Assembly: GCA_023846275.1 (NCBI GenBank)
Contig: CM043877.1
Location: 14,739,107-14,803,106 of the forward strand
Length of the DNA stretch: 64,000 bases
Origin: Vanilla planifolia
Taxonomy: Eukaryota; Streptophyta; Magnoliopsida; Asparagales; Orchidaceae
Direction of reading: 5' to 3'
Shown here in pieces: positions 46,701 through 57,700 of the stretch (positions are counted from its first letter, which is position 1; each line of letters starts with the position of its first letter). The position numbers were made by a program, and so were the translations under genes. The notes beneath the pieces were generated by a model that worked only from the letters and a program-made list of their open reading frames with translations, was not told where the DNA came from and did no database searches.

Positions 46701-48782
46701 TTTTTAATTATCAATACCTTATTAAAATTATTATACTTGTATGAAATATATATTATGTGTACAACACAAATTATAGATCATACTAACATTGCCCAAAATA
46801 TCATTATGTTCAATCTATTAAAAACTATATCGTACAAAAATCATAGTTATTATATTATATGATAAACATAAGTTCAAAACCTTAATTAGTATCTGTTAGA
46901 AAAAAAAAAACATTCATACTTGTGCTAATGATATTTTATATGTATGAATATCATATTTAATCAACTTAACCTAGATCCATAATCGACTTTTTATCTAATC
47001 TTAAGAATAATTAGTCGTGTTGTATGATGAGATCATCATACATGTACAATTAGTATGAAATTCTTAAGTTAAGATTTTTACAAACTATGAATATTGATTA
47101 CATTATGCATAAGCAAACCTATATTTTTAATATTCATTAAAACATATTTATATATAAGTATATATATATGAAATATATGTTTTAAGAAAAACCTATATGA
47201 ATGAAGAATGGATTTGAAAGCTTTAAACTTTTACACTCAATTTCATTGAATTTTAGTATCTCAATTAAATTGTTATAAGTTTTATATTATAAGATCAAAA
47301 TAAGATGGCTTATAAGCATTTCTTTATCGTGCTACTAGTTTCTTTTTGTTTAGTTACAGTTTACACCGTAACATTGTTGATAAGCTCATTGGGTTAAATA
47401 ATCAAACTCTTTATATAATTAATCTATTTAAATTTAAGATGTATGATTTGAATCACTTAAAAAAAATATTAGTAAAATCAATGTAATTATTTTTGTTGTC
47501 ATCAAATTAGTGATATCAAGACCAAGAGTTTAGTAATTAACAAAAATGGATGATTTTAAGTTTTTTTTTTTAAATGCATCAATCTAAAAACTTATAGTAA
47601 ATGAAACTTCTTGTGACTAAATAGTTTCTTAAAAGGTAAAGTATGTGATATGGTGAATGCATCACTTACCTTTTGTTTTTGTTTGCAATTGAGAAGATAC
47701 CACTATTTGTCAAATCCTTTGAACTAATTATGGCTACTAAAAGAAGGTGGTGATTTCTTGAATTTATTATGATTACCCTTTTGCTAGTTTTTGCAACTTG
47801 CATGACTTCAATACTATGCAAGAAGCACCTTTGGTTTTCTTGTGCCTAATTGAAACTTTGAATGTTTAATTAATAGAATGATTTTATTTCCAATTGGGGT
47901 TAATGGTTGACCTCTTCTTTAATCAACAATGCAAGTCGTTCATCTAAAACAGCTTGATGAGCCACATGTGTCATCAGAGAGCCATGAATTCTAAGCACAA
48001 TTATTTATATCTTGACTAACTAAATTCAAATCTTGACAAAACTCTGGTTCTTCTTTCTCTCCAAAGAGGTTTCTCATGGATATTCTCCGACTCTATGTGT
48101 TCACTCTAGGAATCACAGCCATGTTAGCAAAGACTATTAGGTCTCCTAATTGTTGATCTTTTTGAAAGCTTTGACATCTCACCCATGAGGCTTTGGTGGG
48201 ATTTGTCTCCTTCTTGGCATTATGTTTCATTGACATGAATTCTTCATGAAAGCTAACATTATACTTTTTTCTCCCATAGTCTCCCCTTCCAATTTAGTAC
48301 AAACTCTTGTTTTGTTTCCTGAACGTTATATCAGCACTCATGAAAGAAAACTGCTGCCTTTTTTCCCCAGTTGAAGAGCTGAAGAAGCTCGGCGCACAGA
48401 TCAACTTAGAAGGAAACTCTGCTTTCATTCATGGAAAGAAACCCGGAAGGTAGCTTTCGTGTGCTCATCTTACTCAATTAACAAAAAGACTCTACCATTG
48501 CTTCACAGCACTGTATCTGAAGTCTAAACATACCTGTGTCTCAGCATCGCACTCCATGGCGGTCGGGTTCGAGCGGCGGACTTGAGAGGAGGAGCCGCAC
48601 TCGTCTTGGCCGGCATGGCGGCGTCTGGGGTTACCCAAGTCGAAGGTGTCGCCCATGTCGACCGCGGATACGAGAGGTTCGAGGAGAAGCTCGTCTCGCT
48701 CGGAGCAGACATCAGAAGGGAAGGGAAAACGGCGTCGGGCCGTTGGGCTCACATCAGACCGGATGGACATTTGGTTCATTAG
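31211..48782 (+). CDS. MURA: MurA, UDP-GlcNAc 1-carboxyvinyltransferase, plastid type
   Basis: Transfers enolpyruvate from PEP to UDP-GlcNAc, the first committed step of peptidoglycan precursor synthesis. Exons: 31211-31742, 31888-32038, 32994-33278, 33347-33518, 48371-48449 and 48545-48782; about 485 aa. The first ~31 residues (rich in S, A, P and R, no acidic residue) look like a transit peptide before MDQRLLISG, where bacterial MurA begins. Active-site residues, named by E. coli number: Lys22 in ISGSKNS, Arg91 in RIRAGF, Cys115 in [13 protein letters not shown], Asp305 in FPTDLQAQ, Arg371 in ADLRGGAAL and Arg397 in HVDRGYE; all present. PGGC and RPVDL separate it from EPSP synthase. Junctions 2/3 to 5/6 are in phase with GT-AG borders. 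Junction 1/2 is one base short with the only GT and AG available (donor 31743, acceptor 31887). Intron 4 is about 14.85 kb. Exons 1 and 6 are GC-rich, 2-5 AT-rich. Confidence 0.93.
31743..31887 (+). other. MurA intron 1 with splice-phase anomaly
   Basis: The exon 1 frame ends GAVSEL plus one base before gttaag, and the exon 2 frame needs two bases before its first full codon (Asp-Gly-Lys) but the acceptor cag leaves only one. Sliding the borders by one base would restore the frame but breaks the GT-AG rule. No other GT in the last ~50 bases of exon 1 gives the right phase. Upstream extension of exon 2 soon meets an in-frame stop. Confidence 0.75.
32008..32725. repeat. 360-bp tandem duplication in MurA, including the end of exon 2
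   Basis: The stretch from the last codons of exon 2 through ~330 bp of intron 2 recurs 360 bp downstream. For example ctgctatggt at 32031 pairs with ctgccgtagt at 32391, and both are followed by tttttc, then aagctt, gttatgttggg, gatgcatgc/aatgcatgc, and tagaggaaacatgaaatcat. The second copy reads as Leu-Thr-Asn-Ala-Ala before its splice donor, which has changed from gtacgt to gtatga. The copy is therefore a dead partial exon. Confidence 0.88.
33650..34210. repeat. Diverged direct repeat near the start of MurA intron 4
   Basis: A ~270-bp segment beginning near ttgcacacatgtattatgtt (about 33661) recurs from about 34001 (ttgcacacatacgtatacat). Shared downstream words are ggttctctcat, atgatgtgag/atgatataag, ttggagaacaaa, and ttttataat. 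The units are about 340 bp apart and heavily diverged. The origin is unknown. Confidence 0.65.
35930..36163 (+). other. Coding-like fragment, family not recognised
   Basis: An open frame of 77 codons inside MurA intron 4 reads like real protein, with stretches such as [19 protein letters not shown] and [16 protein letters not shown]. It is not part of MurA, whose neighbouring exons join without it. No start context, splice partner or family could be assigned. It could be an exon relic of a captured gene or a chance frame in otherwise AT-rich sequence. Confidence 0.3.
37442..37502. repeat. (AT)n microsatellite
   Basis: About 61 bases of perfect AT dinucleotide repeat inside MurA intron 4. Confidence 0.98.
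38831..39010. repeat. Two ~84-bp tandem units
   Basis: The text ctatcgtctcatagcccata at about 38848 recurs as ctatcgtgtcatggcccata at about 38932, each followed by a ttt...gattttc stretch. A related, weaker version may occur at about 41740-41840. The family is unknown; it may belong to an old transposon. Confidence 0.6.
39630..39830. repeat. Island of short palindromic TGTACAAT/CATACGATC words
   Basis: Within MurA intron 4 the words atcatacgatcat, aatcgtacca, ttgtacaata and attgtatgat occur spaced by tens of bases. The same vocabulary returns at 42340-42720, 46600-47060 and 53120-53600, so this looks like dispersed copies of one degenerate noncoding repeat. Confidence 0.4.
40708..40759. repeat. 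(AT)n microsatellite
   Basis: About 52 bases of AT dinucleotide repeat inside MurA intron 4. Confidence 0.98.
42340..42720. repeat. Densest island of near-palindromic GATCATAT/GTATGATC words
   Basis: Near-palindromes such as gatcatataatatgatc and gatcatatagtatgatc are followed by catatgatcatattgta, tatatgatcgtc, gtacaagtacgatc, tttgtacgat and caatcgtact within under 400 bases, roughly every 30-60 bases. The origin is unknown; no open frame accompanies them. Confidence 0.5.
45640..45840. repeat. 70-bp minisatellite, about three units
   Basis: Units starting cctacaaaatattaggctaa (45649), cctacaaaacattagactag (719) and ccttataaaacattatgcta (788) are spaced 70 and 69 bases. They share downstream words agcctataataacgag / agtctataacactgag. 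It lies in MurA intron 4. Confidence 0.85.
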
Positions 48783-48840
48783 TTTTTCTTTATGTTGTTG
48801 CATTTTAACATTTTAAATATTGGATTTAATAATATTTTTA

Positions 48841-48846
48841 AATAAA
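48841..48846 (+). promoter_or_regulatory. Candidate MurA poly(A) signal
   Basis: A perfect AATAAA lies 58 bases after the MurA stop codon in AT-rich sequence. The distance is short but plausible for a plant 3' UTR. Confidence 0.5.
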
Positions 48847-49272
48847 ATGATTAAATTATGATTTTTACTTATATTTTACACAAATTTGGGTCATAATTAG
48901 ACATGAGATATGTTGATCTTAGATAAAATTGAGACTTTCTGATTAACAATTTGTCTAAAAAAATATAGGTTTTCAAAATGTAAAAATGGAAAAAGAATAT
49001 TAGGTTTATAAAACATTTTTTTGATTTTTTTACATAATATTTAAAATATATATTTTATTTAATAATCATAATAGTTTAATCAAGTATTTCTTAATAATAT
49101 GTTATTAAACAAGCAATTTGTTAATATACATAATAGCGATATTTTTGGAATTAATTTTTTATTAATTAATTTAATTTTAATTAACAATGATTCAATTTCA
49201 TCTTATTGAATAAAAAAAAGAGCAAATAAATAATATTTTTAAGAATATTATTTTAATTTGGATTTCATCTTC

Positions 49273-49277
<5 letters not shown>

Positions 49278-49332
<55 letters not shown>
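49278..49332. repeat. (AT)n microsatellite
   Basis: About 55 bases of AT dinucleotide repeat between MurA and the following Cys-rich open frame. Confidence 0.98.
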
Positions 49333-49336
<4 letters not shown>

Positions 49337-49369
49337 AATAGTTGGGTTGATTTTTCTGTTATTGGATCG

Positions 49370-49606
49370 ATGGGGAGCATAATCGGGAAGAGGAGGTGGG
49401 TGGTAGACGGGAAGCGTTCGGGCTTGGAAGGGCTTCAGCATCATCGGGACATCGACCACGAGAAGTTGAGGAGGCTTAACTTCGATTGCACGTTAGCACC
49501 TTGCTGCTGCGGCAGCGAGTACTGTTTTCTGTGCCAGGAAGAATGCCATGTCTGCTTTCACAGCCATTTCCTTCTCCCTATTTCAATTGGGTCCTTATTG
49601 TTTTAA
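49370..49606 (+). CDS. Hypothetical small Cys/His-rich ORF
   Basis: A 78-codon frame starts MGSIIGKRRWVVDG and is GC-richer than the surrounding sequence, as expected for a coding exon. The middle carries a dense cluster, APCCCGSEYCFLCQEECHVC followed by FHSH, with spacing that could bind zinc. The tail (LLPISIGSLLF) is less convincing and may be intron read-through; a gtaaat at 49609 could be a donor. I recognise no family. It may be a first exon of an unseen gene, a captured fragment, or a chance frame. Confidence 0.35.
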   Translation: MGSIIGKRRWVVDGKRSGLEGLQHHRDIDHEKLRRLNFDCTLAPCCCGSEYCFLCQEECHVCFHSHFLLPISIGSLLF

Positions 49607-52600
49607 GGGTAAATTTTGGAAACTTAAACTTGTGTTTCTATAGAACATGCTCCAAGAGGATAAGTTAGCCTGAGTATGCTGGCGTACTTTTACTGCGACA
49701 ACTGTTCTTTCAATCTATCTAATTGATACGGTTTGTCTGGTTTTAACCTTCATGCACCCAACTCTAGGTATAATTAATGGTGCATTGCAAATTACATCCT
49801 TAATTTTGTTGCATGCTTCAACTGCTAAATGGTTTTTAAAAGTCCTTTCTCATATGTTGTTAGATGTTGGAAGCTTCTACTATAGAAGTTCTTAGGCATA
49901 GCGCATCCAAGATGGTCACTAATAATAAAATCTTGGGCAAGGAGGTTATTAGAATATAAGAATATTGAGTATCTGTGCCAATATTTAGACAAAAAGATGT
50001 AGGCCTAAGATTGTTGTCATGATTGGTGTTTTCTTCCGAATTTTTCTTTTTATGTATCTTTTAGATTGCTCTTTATATAATGGATATCAAATTCCTCTTC
50101 GAGGTCAAGTGAAATGAACCCTTTTCTTTTCTACATGATATGTTTTTTATAATGCCCCGACTTATCTAACCATTCCCTTCTTACCTATTTTGCCAAACAC
50201 TCCTCGCTTGTGCAAACTTTAATTCACAAAAAGCATCCCTTGCTACCTTGTGCTTCTCTACATAACCTCACACGTAGTGTCGCCTCCATCATCATGATGA
50301 TTCTTTAGCTCATGGTTCTACACAACAATGGCCTTTCTACAAAACTATATATATATATATAGTAATGGCTTAGATTTGTTGCTCATGGGAAGGGTGTGGA
50401 TTATGTTTTCCAATTAAAGGAAGTTATTTACAGCCTACAACAAAGTTCCACAACTTGGTTTGAAACGTTTGGCTAGATTCTTATTGCCTTTGGATTTTGA
50501 AGATTCAAGGTAGATCATTCCATGTTTGTGAAACAAAATACTTGTGTTATCATCATCCTTATTTTTTATGTGGATTTTATTCTCTTCATTGAAAATGATT
50601 TCTTAGGAATTGAGAATTAAAGATTTTTATAACTAATATGGGATGTCCACAATTGTTTCTTAGGATTAAAATAACATGTAGCAAGCAATGAAATATCTTT
50701 TTTCAATGAAAGTATTCACTTGATTTATTATATGAAGTAGATCTGTTTAGTATTGTGCCCATTACTCCGACTTTGAATGGCTTATGTCAGCCTTCGTATT
50801 ACAAGGGCATTACATTGACATGGTCAACTTCCTTCTTGTTATTCTTTTTTAGATGTGGATTATCCCAACCTATCTCATGTTGAATTAGTTGCATCTAAGC
50901 TAGAGTGTGGTGTTCATCTTAGGTTTAGTGTTTTGAAGCTACATTAATATAGATTGTTACTTCATAATCTCTGTTAGAGTTTGAACAGTCTGAGTTAACT
51001 TGCCACTTGTTGCTCCAACAATTAACTAGATTTTTCTTGTGTCGTAGATAATGGGCCTCTAATATTCTCTTTCGTTATTGTTGTTAAGGTTATGTTTTGG
51101 GATCTCTTAGTCTCAACCATATGCATCCAAACATAGTTTTCACCTTTACTTCTTTATATTGGCTCTATTAGTAGTCATGCAAGGATATGTAAGGATATTC
51201 TTTTCGAAAATGGTGGACTAGTTAGAAGTTGGATAGAGTATGCAAAGGAGAGAGATAGAGGGAGGGAAAGATTAATGAAGTACGATAGTTTTTTTCCTTT
51301 TCCATTGAAGTTTCGATATTCAAAAATACAAGTGAAAGCTCCTTCTCATGAGTCACATTTAGTGGGTTTTATATAATCACTTTATTCAATACAGATAGTC
51401 ACAATATAACAAATCTAATGGCAAATCCCTTATCATGTGTCGAAAAATAGAAGTATCCTACAAATGGCAATCTCTACCTTTCTTCTCATGTAGCATGGTT
51501 GATACTATACTTGAGATCCAAAATTGCATTTGTGAGATTGTGGATTCTGATTCTCTTCTATTCAACTTTAATAGGATTGAGAAGGGATTCATGAGCATTG
51601 GAAGGTATTCTCGAAGCTTATTTAGGTTCCTGGTGACCTCTTCTTCTCTTGAATAGATTTGTATACTATTGTACATTGCTTTGAGTCTTGAGCTTCATTT
51701 CTTGAAGGTAACATAAACTCCTTGAAACCATCTCTTGAACTCGTGTCTCGAAAAATTATCGTTTTCTATTTTTAAGGCTTCCATGATTGGTCCTGAGAAA
51801 TATTGAGGTCTTTGAAGTGGACTTCTTGATTTTGGTTAAATAGGTTTGATCATTGATCATTCATCCACTTAAGAGTTTTTATTTCTTTTGACCAACTATA
51901 ATTATTGGATATTAGTATGCCCTCTCTTCATTCGTCTTTTTTGATCTTTTCAACTTATTTGATGTCTCTATATTGCTTAAATGTGACAAGATTTGTAGTT
52001 GTAGAAAGAATAGTTTTTGGTTTTACTCATATGAAAGAATCATCTTAAAACAACATATGAATCTTTGTTTCAAAGTTTCAAAGGTTCAAGGAATATCTCA
52101 TAATTGATACTTGGATATGCATAAAGAATAAAAAAATATCCCAATTTGTAACAAATCTTGGATTAAGGTTAACAAACAAGGCTTCCTTATTATTTACACA
52201 TATTTAGAACAAAAAAAGCATTGGATTACTACCTTGTTTGGAAGATTCAATCTCTTGATTCACCAAGAAGTGGGCATTTTGTAATCATTGTTCAATTGCA
52301 TAATTAGAAGGTTCATTTACTCCCATTGGGTGATCTAATAAGTGTTTTATCTTTGAGGTTGATGATTACAAAATCAAGTTATTATTTATTAGTGAATAGT
52401 TCAAATGTTTGTGTGTAGACTCAGTTATTATATGAAGTGAATAATTGAAAGGAACAAAGTTTGATGGATTGCAACTGAAATAAGATAAAGACTTGTGCTC
52501 AAGCTTTTGGCTCAACCTTTAGATCTTGGAGTTAGTTAGGTTATTCCTTGGGGTGTGGTTAACCTTTTGGAGATCTTTATTTACATAATTGTTATGGTTA

Positions 52601-54750
52601 GAAATGTCAAGATGTTCTTTTATGCTTAAGTGGTATACTATGATTGCATTGCATACATTACTTTTTTAAATCTTTTTTAAGGATCATAAGATTTATTGAA
52701 TTTCATTAAGTTCTTTAAATGTATTAACTCATTAATAATATAATTAAAAACAGCTCTAGACTAAATTCAAGCTTTAGAATAATGGAGTCAAACTTGAAAC
52801 AAGTTTTGTTCTTTACTAATTATTGATTGTATTTAATATATCGAATATTATACTTGTTCGGTCTGCTCTCAGGGTTAAAGTTGGAATTGAAATTTGAGTT
52901 TGTTATGGCATTGTAAGTATAATGACTTCATCGTATAGATGTGACCATTGGACTGGGTTAGAAGTGTAAATTTGATTGTATATGGTGTCAGCCTTATATA
53001 TGTATCGTCCGTTCTGTAAGAGTCAAGTTTCCATCAGCATCGTAATGAGTATTAAGATTTTTTCATATGAGTGCACAATCTACTTTCTTTTAGAGTCTAT
53101 CATATGTATAACTTAGTGGTGGTCAAACATGTACAATTATTGTATTGTAACGATACAATTTTAACATGTTACTTTAGCCCAATTGTATGTAAAATAGTTC
53201 TTTTATGATCATTAAGGTTTTGCTTTATGATACTCTTGTTTACTATATTGTACAATATAAAATAAAATATCATATCTATATATTTCTTTTCATAGGTCAA
53301 ATAATCTAAACTTAATAAATTTGTGTTCATTATTGTACAAATATGATATCTGTATTATATAAATATGATAATCACCAAATTAGATTAAATAACAAAATTC
53401 TATGCTATCGTATGATGGCAATCAAGGTTTGCACTTGCATCTCAACTTTCACACAAAACCTAAGATAAGTTTGATATAAAGTTATCGTACTACTACAATA
53501 GTCTTATCATATGTGTGTGACTATTGTATTAAGCCGAGATAAACAAAATCACTGTATGATTGTACATTGGATCATTTTTATACGATCACATCATACAATG
53601 TTTTCTCGAAAACTTGATTCTTTGTGAGAATGAATATTTTATGATGACAGTATATATCAGACATGCACGATCTATTTAAACTGTAAATGTGAATTGCATT
53701 ATACTAGTACTATTTGTATAAATGTCTAATACAATATATATAGAAACTTAAGTGCTATAGAGCGTATGATATATATAAGAATTTAACTGTTGCACTAAGA
53801 GTTGGTGTCGCATAGCATAAGGATCTTCTTGGACTTGTTCAATAATTCTTTTTGATTCAATAGTGCTAATTGTATCACTAAACCATTGGGATGATCCTGA
53901 TTTCAGTTCTTATTGTCCCAATATGATGATTTAGACATATTAATATGGTACATTGTTGGAACTTGTACAGTTAGTTGAAGAGTCTCAAAAATGCAATTAT
54001 AGTCATTATAGAATTTTTATTGGTATCCAACTCACCCATTGACCCATGCCTCCAACCTGCTTCAACTCTTGCAGACCCATGTCAAACCAATTGCACACCC
54101 CCAATTTGTGATCACGTGGGCCCATCAGTGTGCCAGCCAAGCCAACTCTACATCCGGCTGCATCGTCGCCACGCCTATCCACATTGTTGTTGCATCTACC
54201 TAGTTGCCTTCATACTTAAAATTAACGTGACATCCCAAATAGTGACAAACTACTTCAAATAGTATCATACACATCAAATGGTTTGAAATCGAAGCCCTCA
54301 AATGAAATCTCGTCACATTGTGCTAATGTGCACCAAAGTGAGTTCAAACACTCCACCTATACTTATTTGGAAGCTCCACCTTGATCAAGCTTTCTCACAT
54401 TTGTCTTAAATAAGTTTATGTTTAAATTCCTCAAATCCAGTTTTTACATCGACAAATATTTAAAACTATTTTGATGGTTTTTAATTTAACTATATGTGAG
54501 CATATTTTAGAGAGGTCAATACTTTCCTTTTAATAAACTTTTAACTATTGGCCCTGTCTTTTGCCTTCTATGGTCATCAACTTCATTGGTCCCATGCTTA
54601 TACTTGCTCTACAAAGCCTTCTACTCATCAAGTAATGCAGAACTCCCAGATTCCGATCTTCACAAGCAAATTGAACTCATCTTGAGTAATAACTCTCATG
54701 TAACAGAATCTTAAGCTTACTTGCCTCATATAACATTTTCTGAAATTGGG
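49607..54750. other. Intergenic region, no gene recognised
   Basis: AT-rich with several short frames lacking family features. A GC-richer, Pro/Cys-rich patch lies at about 54020-54200. At about 53120-53600 the palindromic TGTACAAT/CATACGATC vocabulary of MurA intron 4 recurs. Old transposon remnants are likely but none could be classified. Confidence 0.5.
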
Positions 54751-54799
54751 TTCTAATTTATTAAAGGTACAAGGGGTCGTTTAAGGAGGATCAAACAAA

Positions 54800-57700
54800 A
54801 AGTCAGCTAACAAACGTTTGAGTTACTTAGGAAGGGGCATTCCCCACTCCCACGCAAACTCGCAAGTACATGCAGCACGTGCAACCCAGTCTGCAGTAGA
54901 GTTTCCCTCACGATGCACAGACGCGTGGCGTGTGAGAGTGCGGGAAGAAAATGCCCGCCCAAAGGTGGGCGTCTCAACATGGCTTGGATTTCCTGCAAAG
55001 CTATCTAGGAGTCCGTCTGGATTTCAACAGCAGGGAAATTCGGAAACGAGTGTCTCACAACATTAAGGGCCTCCATATAGCAAGAGTCTCCATGGCCTCG
55101 CTAGCTTGTGAAATGAATCTTTTGCCAACAATCAGCAAGGGTCTGCACAGATGGTCTCTAATTACTATGCCCACTTCAGCAATGTCACTTCCAACCGCAG
55201 TGTCGCAATTAATCAATAACCATCCAGCGGGAGGGGGAACCCAATGTAGGGCTGCAGTCAACTCAGGCGAGTTGGAGAGGTTCCCGTTGAGCTTAGATGC
55301 ATACTCATTATGTCGCTTATCCGCAATTGTAACATCTATACGCACCTTGCGAATTAACATAGTGCTGCTCATAATTAGCTCCTTGTGTTTTCTAGCACAT
55401 CTGTTCACCCAAATACTGTGAAGGGTAGTGGCAATTGTAGCCACGTGCAGCATGTCACGGCTGTGACTACGACCAGCCACCTCTCCATAGCAGCAAAATC
55501 GCTGTAGAAAGACCTCTCCACTGTGATCACAGGGGTCGCCGCACACTGCCACAACAGCGTCCCGTGTATGCCGCGAGCCCCACACCTCCTGTGCATGCGG
55601 GCAATCCCAGAGGGCGTGGCTAAGAGTCTCGGCGACAGGGCAGCCCCTCGGGCAATTGCTACTCCCGGCCAAACCCCTGCGCGCAAGCGACGCTGTCGAG
55701 GGCAGGGACTTCCAGATGATGCGCCAGACGAAGACATGAACCCTGGGAGCCACCTTAAGTCTCCATATCCACTTAAATTGGTTATAATCATGCAGAGGCT
55801 TCACCGTTTCAAGGCTGCGAGCATGATTAATCAGGTGCGCATAGAATTTGCCATTGATGATCATGGTTGACTCTGTGAGTGACTAAAACACCATGTCTTT
55901 AGCATGTTTTTGACCTCATGGCACGTGCTTAACTCTATCAAATAGGCATTCATCATCCCACAGACGAATTTTTTGTTCATCCCACGCTTTTGGTGCAGCC
56001 ATGCAGTCCCTCACAAAGATCGGCCATATCGCGTCCATATTGACATAGGTAGGCCACCACATAATAGGCAAGAACCCCAACCAGTTATCCTCTATGAATA
56101 AGGTGGTCAAACCATCACCAAGCCTCCATACGAAACTTGAGATGGCGTCCGGCGTGGCGTCCATGGTGAGCCTGCAAGCATGGGATGCGCCGCGCTAAGC
56201 ACAGTGGGGTATGCCCGTGCCATCAAGTCTGCTCCGTATGATGTTAATCCACAGGCTGTCTTCTCTGGCGATAATTCTCCTGCATTGCTTCATTTGCAGG
56301 ACCCGCTGCCATAAGCGTATGTCGCGGAAGCCCAGTCCCCCCATCGCCTTAGGTAGAGTGACTGTGCCCCACTCGACATAATGCATTGACCTCGCAGCAG
56401 AAGTTCTGCACCACAAGAATCTCCTTATTACTTTCTCGATAGCATCAATTACTCCCTTGGGCACCACGCAATGAGCAATAATATGGCTGGGAATGGCAAC
56501 AACCACCGAGTTGATCATGAGGACCTTGTCCGCCATAGACAGCGGCCTAACGTGCCATTTAGCGACTTGTTATTCCAATTTTTGAATAATGAAGTTGAGG
56601 TCCACCTTAGTAAGAAGCTTTGCTGAAATGGGAACACCAAGATACATCAAATTCTGCCCCCTAGACATCCGAATTTTCTTAGCCAACCTGTTTTTTCTTT
56701 TCTCCTTCATGGCTCTGTTGAAAAAGACTTTTGATTTTGCTAGATTAATTTTGAGTCCTGCTTCCGTACCGAAATCCTGAAGCATAGTACGCACAGCACG
56801 CGCAACATTCCGCAAAGCCGGCGCGTACATCATGATATCATCTGCATAAAGCAAATGAGACACGGCTGGCACACGTTGTGCACAGCGAAAACCGAGCATC
56901 GTGCGCGTCTCGTAGTCTCGCGTGAGCGCAGATAAATGCTCAGTGACAATAGTAAACAGGTAGGGGGATAAGGGGAATCCCTGCTTAAGACCTCTCTGCA
57001 CCTTAATCCAAGGAAGTTTGACACCATTAAGTAGCACCTCAAACCTGGGTGAGTCGATGCACGAGCCAATCCACTCCCACCAAGTCGTAGGAAACCCCAG
57101 GAAGCGCATCATATCCATCACAAAATTCCACCTGACTCGATCATAAGCCTGTTCCATATCAATTTTGATGGCCATCATACCTGTCTTGGATGCTGAGGAA
57201 TGCATTGTGGATGCCATCTCCTGTGCTATAAAAATGTTATCTGAAATTGCTCGACCAGGGATAAACGCACCTTGTTCTGGTGAAATAATATCTGGCAGAA
57301 CTGTCTTGAGTCTCTCCACAAGGATCTTGGCAACCACTTTGTAGATCGTGTTGCATAAACTGATTGGCCGAAACTGATCAGACCTATTTGCTCCTTGCTT
57401 CTTAAGAATAAGAACAATTAATGTGTCTTTCCAAGATATAGGCATTTGCTTTGTCTCAAAAAACTCCAGAACCGCCTGCACAACATCCTCTTGAGTAATA
57501 TCATAGTAGCCCTTTAAGAATTCAGCATTGATCCCATCAATTCTAGGTGCCTTATTTTTTCCATGGGCTTTAATCGCACAAATGATCTCCTCCTTTGTGA
57601 CCCTAAGAGTAAGCATGTGTGCGTGAACATCCGAGAGGCGTGCGCGAGGTGAGAAATGTTGTAAGGGAGAGGCCGCCATGTCATTACTCCATTTTGCTTC

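Larger units (their letters stand above)
33519..48370 (+). other. MurA intron 4, about 14.85 kb
   Basis: The donor is catg|gtacgc at 33518/33519 and the acceptor ccccag|ttg at 48370/48371. The split codon (g + tt) restores Val in [17 protein letters not shown], matching the MurA family, so the two exons do belong together. The intron is very AT-rich and holds dinucleotide tracts, a 70-bp minisatellite, 84-bp repeats, islands of palindromic words and a coding-like fragment, but no intact gene. The parts not listed separately (about 36.2-37.4, 43.0-45.5 and 47.2-48.3 kb) show nothing recognisable. Confidence 0.9.

Noticed and set aside
48545-48570. Shared catggcggtcgggtt text between MurA exon 6 and the RPS3A start
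   Set aside because: A 15-base coincidence in different frames; no similarity beyond it.
31211-48782. EPSP synthase (AroA) as identity of the MurA gene
   Set aside because: [20 protein letters not shown] and HVDRGYE are MurA signatures not found in AroA.
49271-49459. Minus-strand frame ending in an Ile/Tyr run
   Set aside because: The tail is translation of the (AT)n microsatellite and the rest is a shadow of the + strand Cys-rich frame.
55523-55870. 115-residue + strand frame over LINE A
   Set aside because: Antisense shadow of the LINE zf-RVT/RNase H coding region.
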